A stretch of DNA of 39,838 bases from Defluviibacillus sp043739385 (GTDB lineage: Bacteria; Pseudomonadota; Gammaproteobacteria; Burkholderiales; Burkholderiaceae_C): positions 1 through 39,838 of the forward strand of contig JAYUED010000115.1 of assembly GCA_043739385.1 (NCBI GenBank), given 5' to 3'. The translations under genes were made by a program, and so were the position numbers. Below the pieces are notes generated by a model that searched no databases, was not told the DNA's origin, and was given only the letters and a program-made list of their open reading frames with translations. Below are positions 25,155-33,511 of the stretch, one piece after another. Every line of letters begins with the position of its first letter. The stretch's first letter is position 1.

Positions 25155-27287
25155 GTGGCGACTCAAGACTTAGGTGAAGCAATCGATCGAAAAAGAGCGG
25201 TGATCCGCCTTTTTGTCTCCGATCTTCCTGAAACCACCGATGCGATGCTCCCTGGTGGGGTGTACGCAATGATCGCTGAAACACCACCGGCGCGCTTTCC
25301 CATCCTGGCAGCCAGTATGGCTGGTGCTGTGAGCGGCAATATTCCCACTACGCTATTGGTACCCTCCGCGCCCAAAGTATTTATTGACAGATTGGCACAA
25401 GTGGGGTTTGCAGGAGTCAATGCATCGCTTGAAACCGGGCATTTGCAAGTTTTTCAATTGCAGGATGATTTCAGTAAAAAAATGTTCCGCTTTGGTGCTG
25501 AAGCCTTCATTAGTGAACTGGATCACTTTCGCTTGCCCGCACAAAGCTATTTGGTGATTGACCAGGCAGATGAGTTGCTCAGCCTTCACGACATATCACT
25601 CGCACTAGAGCAAGCTGAAGCGCTGGGGCAGTGGGCCAGAAAACTCAAGGTTACTATTTTGCTCGTCTTTACCCGTGTGGCGACGGTATCCAGCTCGCTG
25701 GCCACGCTGACTGGGCTGATGGACTATTTGGCAGGTATTGTGCGGCTGGGTGGGCGTCAGGATGGTCTGGATTTGACGTTTGAATATTGGCAGTCGCCAG
25801 ATAGCACAGTGGCCGCTAAGGTTTTCCACCTTGCAATTCTTGATAGCGGAAATTATCAGGTGAAGAAACAGATTGCGGCCCATGTGGAAGCGATCGCAGG
25901 GACAGCATCAACGCTGAGTACACCGCCATCGGAAGTCGTTGAAACCGAAGAACCACCGGAACAGCTACGGTACCTGTACATTGACCCAGCCTTGGCAGTT
26001 TTAAGCAAACAAATGGTCGGTCAGTGGCAGGCATGCGATTCCATGGTTAGTGTGATTCGCGCTGCTTTTGGCTCTGTAGCGCCTACAGTTTTGCTGAGCT
26101 TCGAGCGCCATAGCGTGCTGCGCGACTTAGCCGAAGCCGTTCACACGTTGCGTCTGTCGCTCGGACGCCGGGCTCGCATTGTTGTGATCGAGCGCGAAGC
26201 ATCTTTACGCTACCAAAATGAAATTTTGTTATTGCGTCTAGGTACCAGTTTAGTAGTTCACCGAGACGTACAGGAAAACCGGATTCCTTTAATGCTGGAA
26301 TCTCTTCGTGGTCAGGTTTTTAACCGCGATATTGAAATGCACTTTGATGCGGCACTCTCCAGCGTGGTGGCATCAGCCAAGCGCGGCTATCTGCCTCCAG
26401 CCAGTTTTGTTCGAGAAACCACTAACGTGGTGGATCGCTCAGAATTACTCAACCTTCCCTGCGCACTGGTAATTGCCAAACCTAGCAGCACAAAAGCCTG
26501 CACCGAGCTGCTAACAAAAGTACGCGTTACCCGTGCAGGTGATTTAACCACCACAGACGGCAACCTATGCTACATATTCTTCAGCGGATGCCCGGAGAGC
26601 AGCATAAAGCGAGCCCTGCAAGCCGTTTTGGGTGATGGCGTAGATGAGCTATTTGCTGATATGCAATTTATCGTTATGCGTCCCGATATTCGCGCCCGCT
26701 TGGCCGGTCTTGGCGAAGCTGTACAAGGCAAAACGTTTCCGGATACGATTACGCAGTTCCTCATATCCCAAGAGCTTGCCTCGCAGCCCTTGGCAAACTT
26801 GCCAGCACAGCGACTTATGCCTGTGCAGCCGGTAGAGCAAGAACAACCGAGATCGCTTGCCGTTACGGCTCAGGCAGTTGCAGCTCCAGCCGCCACATTG
26901 GTGAAAGTAGTTCAAGTGGAGGACCAAATGCCGGCATCTACAGCCGCTGTTGTGGTTGAACCCGAAGTGGCTCAACCTGTTCAAATACCCGCTGCGTCTG
27001 TTGCTACACCTGAAGTTTTCGCAAAAAAACTGCCTGTTGTAATTAAATCGGTGATCGCAGAGAGACCTGCGTTGCATGCCGAAAAGGTTTCTACGGCCCC
27101 AGTTCAACATCAACCGCCAGCGGCAGTGACCGGTCCAATTTCTATGCCAGATACATCAGCCGAACTTACAGCTACACCTCATGTTTTTGGGCCCATCGTC
27201 CCGGCTGTGCCATCAGAAACAGTTGCCCGTCCTCTGCGCAGGGCAATACGTCGCAGCTCCGAATTTGAAGCGGATAAAAATGGCTGA
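25155..27287 (+). CDS. BcsE-like c-di-GMP-binding regulator (NTPase*-REC*-GGDEF*)
   Basis: 710 aa with a GTG start (reading MATQDLG). Residues ~30-235 resemble the N-terminal degenerate RecA/NTPase-like domain of BcsE: a GGVY start, a Walker-B-like SYLVIDQADE stretch, and no GKT/S P-loop. Residues ~272-400 look like the REC-like part (RYLYIDPAL, LRDLAEAVHTLRL, NRIPLMLESL). Residues ~405-505 match the GIL/degenerate GGDEF domain, with the I-site-like RAGD at 460-463 followed by LTTTDG. The C-terminal ~170 residues are a Pro/Ala/Val-rich disordered tail. BcsE binds c-di-GMP and boosts cellulose synthesis in enterobacteria. Here it leads a GT2 operon that is not cellulose-like. The stop overlaps the next gene by 8 nt. 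The start codon lacks a clear Shine-Dalgarno. Confidence 0.83.
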   Translation: MATQDLGEAIDRKRAVIRLFVSDLPETTDAMLPGGVYAMIAETPPARFPILAASMAGAVSGNIPTTLLVPSAPKVFIDRLAQVGFAGVNASLETGHLQVFQLQDDFSKKMFRFGAEAFISELDHFRLPAQSYLVIDQADELLSLHDISLALEQAEALGQWARKLKVTILLVFTRVATVSSSLATLTGLMDYLAGIVRLGGRQDGLDLTFEYWQSPDSTVAAKVFHLAILDSGNYQVKKQIAAHVEAIAGTASTLSTPPSEVVETEEPPEQLRYLYIDPALAVLSKQMVGQWQACDSMVSVIRAAFGSVAPTVLLSFERHSVLRDLAEAVHTLRLSLGRRARIVVIEREASLRYQNEILLLRLGTSLVVHRDVQENRIPLMLESLRGQVFNRDIEMHFDAALSSVVASAKRGYLPPASFVRETTNVVDRSELLNLPCALVIAKPSSTKACTELLTKVRVTRAGDLTTTDGNLCYIFFSGCPESSIKRALQAVLGDGVDELFADMQFIVMRPDIRARLAGLGEAVQGKTFPDTITQFLISQELASQPLANLPAQRLMPVQPVEQEQPRSLAVTAQAVAAPAATLVKVVQVEDQMPASTAAVVVEPEVAQPVQIPAASVATPEVFAKKLPVVIKSVIAERPALHAEKVSTAPVQHQPPAAVTGPISMPDTSAELTATPHVFGPIVPAVPSETVARPLRRAIRRSSEFEADKNG

Positions 27288-28677
27288 TTTTGATGTACTC
27301 CTCAGTGCAAGGAATGCAAAGCACCGCCACCCAGCCGTAGTGATCTTGTTGAGCTTTTGCTCACTTGGCCTTTCCAGCTCGGCCATTGCTGCAGGTGAAC
27401 GCGTGCTGACGCCAACTTCAAGCAATCTCGCTTTGGCCCCCAGTCGGGCATTGAACCTGACACCAACTCAACAAAATCTGTTGTCAGGGTTAGCTGAGGT
27501 AGAGCAGTTATATGCTGCTGTTAACCATGAAGCTGCAGGTACCAAAGGATTAGCACTGATCCAGCAAGGAGCTAAGCCCAATGATGATTTGCGACTCAAA
27601 ATTGCAAATAGCCTTGCCTGGACAGGCAGATTGAACGAATCTTATGAACAGTACGCGCTACTGTTGAATGGTCCCTTCGATGCCGAAGCCCGTTTGGCTT
27701 TGGCCAATGCGGCTCGCTGGCAAGGTCGTGCCGATTTGGCGAAACCTATGTACAGCCAAGTCCTCGCGCTAGACCCCTCCAACACCGGTGCACGTGAAGG
27801 TTTGGAATATGGCGACCGCGATTTACGCCCTAGCACAACGCTATCGATCGGTCGCTCAGCCGACTCTCAAGATATGCAAACACGCTACCTAACGGTAGCC
27901 CATCGATGGCGTGATGAAAGCGGTACCAAAATCTACGAAGTCGAAACTCGCGCACTGCAAGATCGCCTTGATCCTGCAGGTTTGAAGCTACAAGAGCGCG
28001 ATGTCACACTGCGGTTTCAAGCCTTGGACGTAGCCTATGAACCGAAGGTCTATCTGAATGTGCAAGGCACACCAAAAGCCGCAGCTTATGGTGGTATCCG
28101 CTTGAAAGTAGCGGGCTCGAGTGATACGCCGACCCAGGTGTACTTCGACCGCCTCAATTGGGGTGTAACCTCCGTTAGCGCACGTGCGTTGGACGCTGGT
28201 TTATCGGCCTACCACGCAGGTATTGATACACGCCAAAACTTCAGTGCTGGTGAGTTTTACGGTCGCGCCAGTGTTTACCATGTGTCTGACACCAATACCT
28301 TGCTGACGACCTCCCTTAAGTTCACACCCTCCTGGCGACCTTTTGGGCAAGGTATAAAAGCATATGTCACCACAGACACGCGCGATGTTCGCTTTAATAC
28401 TGTGAACTACTGGTCGCCCGCCCAAGGTTCAGGAACAGCCAGCGTTGGCTTACAGGCTGAATGGGTTCAAAAAGATTGGTTCTTCTACACATCAGGTCAG
28501 TTGGGTGCCCCCTTATATGGCGAAGCTGGTAACAGCTGGAGCGCGAGTGCTGCTGCCAAACGCTGGCTGAGCAAAGACTATGCGGTTGGTTTCAACCTGT
28601 GGGGTCTGTCAAGCCGGCGCGACGGGGCAAACTACCGGGCTCGAGCTGTTTCGTTAAACCTGGAAAAGCTTTGGTAA
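27280..28677 (+). CDS. TPR and beta-barrel outer-membrane protein (YaiO/PgaA-like exporter)
   Basis: 465 aa from the ATG at 27280, which overlaps the BcsE-like stop by 8 nt and has GAAG about 9 nt upstream; an upstream in-frame ATG (27181) lies deep within the previous gene. A long-n-region signal peptide ends near SSAIAAG. TPR-like repeats cover about residues 60-180 (NSLAWTGRLNESYEQYALLL, ANAARWQGRADLAKPMYSQV). The remainder (185-465) alternates polar and hydrophobic residues like a YaiO-type 12-16-strand barrel and ends in a hydrophobic/aromatic pattern (LEKLW). Position before a GT2 synthase suggests it exports the polymer through the outer membrane, as PgaA does. It is much shorter than PgaA (~800 aa) and has fewer TPRs. 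Confidence 0.75.
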   Translation: MADFDVLLSARNAKHRHPAVVILLSFCSLGLSSSAIAAGERVLTPTSSNLALAPSRALNLTPTQQNLLSGLAEVEQLYAAVNHEAAGTKGLALIQQGAKPNDDLRLKIANSLAWTGRLNESYEQYALLLNGPFDAEARLALANAARWQGRADLAKPMYSQVLALDPSNTGAREGLEYGDRDLRPSTTLSIGRSADSQDMQTRYLTVAHRWRDESGTKIYEVETRALQDRLDPAGLKLQERDVTLRFQALDVAYEPKVYLNVQGTPKAAAYGGIRLKVAGSSDTPTQVYFDRLNWGVTSVSARALDAGLSAYHAGIDTRQNFSAGEFYGRASVYHVSDTNTLLTTSLKFTPSWRPFGQGIKAYVTTDTRDVRFNTVNYWSPAQGSGTASVGLQAEWVQKDWFFYTSGQLGAPLYGEAGNSWSASAAAKRWLSKDYAVGFNLWGLSSRRDGANYRARAVSLNLEKLW

Positions 28678-30029
28678 CGAGCCGTATCATCCGCTACGTA
28701 CTGGGTTTAACCGTAGTGGGCTTGGCAATGATGTTCGTTGCCTTCAACCATTTGCAGCTATTGTCCTTAGGTCTGAACGCCTTCCAGGTCTTGGTAGAGA
28801 ACTTCATCCTTAGCGCTATTTCGCTCTACCTGCTGTTCTTTTTAACACTGCTAATTCTCCGCTACGGCTTGATGATGTTGTTCTCCTTCATGGAGCACTT
28901 GGAATACCAAGTCAAAAAGCGCCAACAAAAAGAGCCCAATACGCACGACGATGCTTCGCTGCCAATGATCAGTCTGATCGTACCGGCATACAACGAAGGG
29001 CCGGTCATTGAGGCAGCGATTCGTTCTTTGTTGAAGCTTGACTATCCCAACTACGAAGTGTTGATCGTTGACGACGGATCTACGGATGACACTTATGAAA
29101 AAGCGCTCGCCGTCGCTCGCCAAAGCACACTCATCTCCGTTCGTGTCATTTCCAAGCGCAACGGTGGCAAGGCCGATGCATTGAATACGGGAATCACCAG
29201 CGCCAAAGGTGAATTTGTATTAAATATGGATGGCGACACCAAGCTGTCACGAAATACCCTACGGGCCTGTATTCGGCATTTTGATGATCCACGGATTGGT
29301 GCTGTTGCTGGCAATGTCAAAGTATTAAACCGTGAAAACATCTGGACGCGCGTGCAAGCTTTGGAATATGTCGAAGGTTTAGCCATGGCACGTAAAGCAC
29401 AGAGCTTTATGCGATCGGTCAACATCATCCCAGGTCCCTTGGGCATGTTCCGTAAATCAGTACTGCAGGAGGTAGGCGGCTACGACCAAGACACCTTTGC
29501 CGAAGACTGTGACCTAACCTTGAAAATGCTGATGCGCGGCTGGCATATAGCCTATGAACCAACTGCTATAGCTTGGGTCGAAACGCCGAGTGGCCTACTT
29601 GACTTGTTGAAACAGCGCTACCGGTGGACAAGAGGTATCTTGCAGGCCATGCGCAAGCACAGTTCAGCGCTTTGGCAACCACGTAAAGCCGGCATTAACT
29701 TTTACATTCTGTGGTACATGCTATTTGAAGGCATCCTTTGGCCTATATCTACGGTTGCAGGCAGCGTATTCTTTGCCTATGTAGGGTTGAGATATGGCAT
29801 CGTACTGTTCATTTTTTACTGGTGGCTACAACTTACCATGCTTGATGTGATTGCCGCCACTTACTGCGTTGTGGTGGAAGAAGAAGATCCGGCGCTGATT
29901 GGTTACGCCGTTGCATTTCGTTTGTTTTACATCACTATTGTGGATGTATCCAAGGTATTTGCCACGTTCGAAGAATGGCGTGGAACAGCGATGACTTGGG
30001 GAAAATTACAACGAGAAGGAAAGCTTTAA
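28671..30029 (+). CDS. PgaC-like GT2 polysaccharide synthase
   Basis: About 452 aa from a TTG at 28671 that overlaps the previous gene's stop by 7 nt; an ATG at 28599 would overlap it by 79 nt. Two N-terminal membrane segments (about 7-33 and 40-70) precede the cytoplasmic GT2 domain (about 97-330). Its motifs are VDDGSTDDT (133-), MDGDT (DxD, around 185-189), EDCDLT (277-) and QRYRW (314-318), as in PgaC/NodC/hyaluronan synthases. Three or four membrane segments follow (345-425). The family transfers sugars such as GlcNAc processively; the actual sugar is not determinable. There is no PilZ or other c-di-GMP domain, so any c-di-GMP control would come from the BcsE-like protein. Confidence 0.9.
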   Translation: MVTSRIIRYVLGLTVVGLAMMFVAFNHLQLLSLGLNAFQVLVENFILSAISLYLLFFLTLLILRYGLMMLFSFMEHLEYQVKKRQQKEPNTHDDASLPMISLIVPAYNEGPVIEAAIRSLLKLDYPNYEVLIVDDGSTDDTYEKALAVARQSTLISVRVISKRNGGKADALNTGITSAKGEFVLNMDGDTKLSRNTLRACIRHFDDPRIGAVAGNVKVLNRENIWTRVQALEYVEGLAMARKAQSFMRSVNIIPGPLGMFRKSVLQEVGGYDQDTFAEDCDLTLKMLMRGWHIAYEPTAIAWVETPSGLLDLLKQRYRWTRGILQAMRKHSSALWQPRKAGINFYILWYMLFEGILWPISTVAGSVFFAYVGLRYGIVLFIFYWWLQLTMLDVIAATYCVVVEEEDPALIGYAVAFRLFYITIVDVSKVFATFEEWRGTAMTWGKLQREGKL

Positions 30030-30032
30030 ACC

Positions 30033-30290
30033 ATGGATTTAATTTCAATTTTGGCCACTGTCATATTACTAACAACCATCGGTACCTTGGTGGTAGCGGT
30101 AGCGGCTTATGTCGCCTTCAAGCTGCGCGACAAGCGCAAGCCCAGTAAAAAAGATCCTACGGCTATCGTCCATAACCCGTCTGAGCCGATATTTCTCACT
30201 CGATACAAACCCCAAAAGCAAAGCGGCCAAAGCGGAAATACAGTTCCCGCCCCGCTAACTGCAACGACAGCAACCGCCGCGACCAAATAG
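30033..30290 (+). CDS. Small single-pass membrane protein
   Basis: 85 aa, starting 3 nt after the synthase stop with AAGGAAAG about 8 nt upstream of the ATG. Residues 1-30 form one membrane helix (LISILATVILLTTIGTLVVAVAAYVAF), followed by a basic cytoplasmic segment (KLRDKRKPSKK) and a Pro/Thr/Ala-rich tail. I do not recognise a family. Position and topology suggest an accessory subunit of the synthase, comparable to PgaD or BcsF in role, though not by visible homology. Confidence 0.75.
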   Translation: MDLISILATVILLTTIGTLVVAVAAYVAFKLRDKRKPSKKDPTAIVHNPSEPIFLTRYKPQKQSGQSGNTVPAPLTATTATAATK

Positions 30291-30301
30291 CTTGGAACTC
30301 G

Positions 30302-30318
30302 CCGTGCTTCTGGCACGG
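30302..30318. other. Short intra-operon hairpin
   Basis: CCGTGC-TTCTG-GCACGG is a perfect 6-bp stem with a 5-nt loop in the 57-bp gap between the small membrane protein and the deacetylase. There is no T-run. It may tune expression of the downstream gene, or be incidental. Confidence 0.4.
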
Positions 30319-30347
30319 TCGGTGCGGCCAAGCGCTACGCTTTATCT

Positions 30348-32204
30348 ATGCAAACCGAAGACCCTGATTCCTTTGAAGTTCGCCCGGCCCACCGGCGCAT
30401 CGGCACTTATCTAATTGGTATTTTCGTGCTGGGTATTACGGCCAGCCTGCTCGTCTTCATCATGGCGATGCAAGGGATGGGATGGCCTCCCGCTATTTTG
30501 GGCGGTACATCCCGTGCCAGCACTGCATTTTCAGAAAATACGGCGGTATGGCTTTATGCGTCGCCGAACAGTAAAACCTATTTCTCAGGCATTGGCGGCA
30601 ATTACGACACACTGCTAGCACCATGGCGCAAGTACCTTGAAAACATCAAGCCCAAAGCCAAAGAGTTGACCAACATTGCAGACCTTAGCGCACTCCAATA
30701 TGGCGTGCTGATCCTGCCCTCGGCAGCGGCTTTGAGCATCGCAGAACGCCAAGAGATTCTGGCCTTCAGAGACCGTGGCGGTAGCGTTTTGGCAACCTGG
30801 GCGACAGGTACACGTGGGCCAGCTGGTGAATGGACAGGCTGGGAGTTTTTAGAAAAACTGGGCGCAGCTAAATTCTCAGGTGAAATTCCCAAGGAAGCGG
30901 AAATTGGCCATTTGATTTTGAGCGGTGAATCTCCTGTGTCGTTCAACCAAAGCGCGGGAAAACGCATCTTGCTGGGTAATAACGCCGAGCGCGCCCTGCG
31001 CTTTAAAGGCACAGGTATTGGTGGGCGATTCATGAACTGGAGCCGCATACCAGACCATGAACGTATTGACGAAGGTGCCGTCCTCTATGCTGAGACAGGT
31101 CCACAAGCTGGTCGTTCTGTGGTGTTTGGTTTTGCCGAATCTAGCTGGGAACAGCAACCCACGGATATTAATAAACTGGTTACTGACTGCATCTCATGGC
31201 TAAAACACCGCCCGAACATAGTCAAAGCTGCATGGCCAAATGGACGGAAAGCGGCCCAAATAGTAGAGATGGACACCGAACAAGGCTTTTCAAATTCGCT
31301 ATTCCTCGCCAAAATGATGCGGGACGTCGACTACAAAGGTGCTTTCTACGTTTTGACCAGCAGTGCGCTTGAATACCCCGATGTATTGAAGAGTTTGAAC
31401 CGTGACTTTGAAGTGGCCTACCACGGTGACATTCATCTCAGCTTCAAAGGCCAAACGCCGGAAATTCAAGCACAACGCATTAGCAATATGAAGTCCCAGA
31501 TGCAAAGCGTGATTCCTGACACCGGTGCCATTACTGGATTTCGTGCACCCAATGAGGGCTACGACAAAGCCACGGAGATCGCTCTACAAAAAGCGGATCT
31601 CCGCCACCACTTGTCAGATGCACATGACGCCGACACCCGCTTACCGTTTTTTGCCCCCATCGAAGGCACAGATATTGTGAATGGTTTGATGGTGCTTCCT
31701 CGCACCCAGCGAGATGACCTCAATCTACTGGCCAGCTTTACCGAATCTCCAAAATTACTGCAAGCGATGCAGGATGATTTTAATTTGGCCCGGGACACTG
31801 GGGCCATGGGCGTGCTCAGCGTCCACAGTCAAAACATGGGCGAAGGCCAGTTGCTGAATACCGTTATGCCAGGTTATTTGTCGTACCTCAACTTGCAAAA
31901 AAGTACGGTATGGCTAGCTACTCCTAGCGCCATTAACACGTGGTGGCGTGACCGTGAACGTTTTCGTTTGGTGGTACGCATGGAAGGGCCCCGTACAGAA
32001 TTTGACGTAGCAGTCGGCGGTAAGCTTCCAGTTAACGGTGCCAGTCTGATCCTCATGTTGCCCCGAAAAGGCGTGCTGCCCAATATCACCGGCGTTAAGC
32101 CAAGCATGCCTATGCCCAAAATTACATTGCTCGACGAGTTTAGAGTCTCGGTAGTATTTGACAAGTTGGAGCCAGGTAACTACTTTTATCAAGTTGGGTT
32201 TTAA
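30348..32204 (+). CDS. Membrane-anchored polysaccharide deacetylase (NodB fold) with N-terminal GATase-like domain
   Basis: 618 aa. One membrane helix (about 20-42) anchors it, with the rest probably periplasmic. Residues ~65-285 resemble a class I glutamine amidotransferase/ThuA-like alpha/beta domain without a clear catalytic triad. Residues ~300-500 form a NodB-type domain: MDTE (Asp309), HGDIH (His359, His363), the substrate motif FRAPNEGY (Arg399), and a late His493 in SVHSQ. These give an intact Asp-His-His metal site. A beta-rich domain (about 520-618) ends the protein. It likely N-deacetylates the polymer made by the adjacent synthase, like the N-terminal half of PgaB. No Shine-Dalgarno is obvious. 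Confidence 0.85.
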   Translation: MQTEDPDSFEVRPAHRRIGTYLIGIFVLGITASLLVFIMAMQGMGWPPAILGGTSRASTAFSENTAVWLYASPNSKTYFSGIGGNYDTLLAPWRKYLENIKPKAKELTNIADLSALQYGVLILPSAAALSIAERQEILAFRDRGGSVLATWATGTRGPAGEWTGWEFLEKLGAAKFSGEIPKEAEIGHLILSGESPVSFNQSAGKRILLGNNAERALRFKGTGIGGRFMNWSRIPDHERIDEGAVLYAETGPQAGRSVVFGFAESSWEQQPTDINKLVTDCISWLKHRPNIVKAAWPNGRKAAQIVEMDTEQGFSNSLFLAKMMRDVDYKGAFYVLTSSALEYPDVLKSLNRDFEVAYHGDIHLSFKGQTPEIQAQRISNMKSQMQSVIPDTGAITGFRAPNEGYDKATEIALQKADLRHHLSDAHDADTRLPFFAPIEGTDIVNGLMVLPRTQRDDLNLLASFTESPKLLQAMQDDFNLARDTGAMGVLSVHSQNMGEGQLLNTVMPGYLSYLNLQKSTVWLATPSAINTWWRDRERFRLVVRMEGPRTEFDVAVGGKLPVNGASLILMLPRKGVLPNITGVKPSMPMPKITLLDEFRVSVVFDKLEPGNYFYQVGF

Positions 32205-32220
32205 GCCTCAGCAGAATTTG

Positions 32221-33324
32221 TCACTGCTTCCAGCGTTGCAGCATGATCTTGACCAACGCGCCTTGGTCGTAGCCCAAGGGAAAAAAGGCCAAGCCCCTTA
32301 GATTTTGTTTTTCCAGCCAGTCTGCTTTCAGTTTGAGGCTGTACGAATCTTCAAACCAGCCCACCGTACAGATACCTACAGGGGAAACAAACCTGTAATA
32401 CAGCGACTGGCTAAGCGGCTCCACCTGCGCCCCAAAGCGTATCACCCGATCGGTGATGCTGATGCTCAGCTTGGGTGCAAGCTGAAAGGCGACTGGAAGC
32501 AAGGTTGTTGTGTCCCCCTTGCCCTCGTGCTCGCCGCGAGGCATGCACGAGGGCACATTCCATTCGTAGCCGTACAAGGGAAAACTCATGACAGTACGTA
32601 CGCGCGGTACACCCAGTTTGTCTGATTGCGCTAGCATTTTTTCCCAGGTGACAAAGTCATCCCCTGCCAGCGGGGCAACTGGGCCAGCATTGGGGCTGTC
32701 TAAATAGTGAGCGTCATAGCCTTGCAACACTGCATGATCTACCTTCGCCAGAGTTTCTTCATCGTAAATGCCGCCATAGTCACCAAAGGGCAAAAATACA
32801 GACAAGACGCGCGGCGGTGATTGTTGCTTGAGTTTTTGCGCAAGTGTGGCTACAAAGTGATGGAAACGTTTGAGCGTTCCCGCCTGCAGACCACCCGTGC
32901 GGCTGTTTACCTCCACGTCCAGATGCAATCCACTAACTCCAGGTTGTGCCGCTAACGCCAAGGCATCGCTAAGCAACCTTTGGGTGGCCGTATCCGAGCC
33001 AAAAACCGCATTGAACGTAGCGGGATCCAGCAAAGTCAAGCCCAAATCGAGAGCAACACTTTGGTCTACAGCCGCTTTGGTCAAGCCTGTCCACTGCGCA
33101 GGCCAACCATGCGACACCTCTAAGGCTCCAAGGCTACCCACCTCAATTTGAAGAAAAATTAAACGCTCAAAATGGGCGAGTGGCAGTGTTTTCCATGTGT
33201 CCTGCATCCACCACGCCACATAGCCCCACACCCGCTGCGATCCCGCATTGGCCAGCAAAGCACAGCCAATCAATACAACAGCGACAACACTTTTTGCAAA
33301 GCTGAGACGGTAAATCCAGATCAT
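32221..33324 (-). CDS. GH18-like glycoside hydrolase, exported
   Basis: About 367 aa from the ATG at 33324, where a clean signal sequence begins (MIWIYRLSFAKSVVAVVLIG... LLANAGS); an upstream ATG at 33417 would add 31 residues. The TIM-barrel pattern matches GH18. The strand-4 motif reads SGLHLDVEV, keeping Asp136 and the catalytic-acid Glu138 but replacing the first Asp residues of DxxDxDxE. LQGYDAHY (strand 6) and a C-terminal GLAFFPLGYDQGALV (strand 8) are also present. It lies convergent to the deacetylase with a 16-bp gap and divergent from the AlgF-like gene. I infer that it trims the EPS or aids its release, as the C-terminal half of PgaB does; the target bond is unknown. Confidence 0.75.
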   Translation of the reverse strand: MIWIYRLSFAKSVVAVVLIGCALLANAGSQRVWGYVAWWMQDTWKTLPLAHFERLIFLQIEVGSLGALEVSHGWPAQWTGLTKAAVDQSVALDLGLTLLDPATFNAVFGSDTATQRLLSDALALAAQPGVSGLHLDVEVNSRTGGLQAGTLKRFHHFVATLAQKLKQQSPPRVLSVFLPFGDYGGIYDEETLAKVDHAVLQGYDAHYLDSPNAGPVAPLAGDDFVTWEKMLAQSDKLGVPRVRTVMSFPLYGYEWNVPSCMPRGEHEGKGDTTTLLPVAFQLAPKLSISITDRVIRFGAQVEPLSQSLYYRFVSPVGICTVGWFEDSYSLKLKADWLEKQNLRGLAFFPLGYDQGALVKIMLQRWKQ

Positions 33325-33511
33325 AGGCGCAGAGTACAGTGAGGCAAAGCGTATGAAGCTATACAAATAAAAATAGGTATTTTGCCCTACTGCCCAGCGG
33401 GCCGTGCAGGGTAACAAGCATTCACCGTTGCTCTGTAGAATTCAAATGGTAAGCCTAAAGCGTCAAGCGCCTGTGCGGTCTCAGTTCTGCTTCATCACAT
33501 CCTAATTACCG

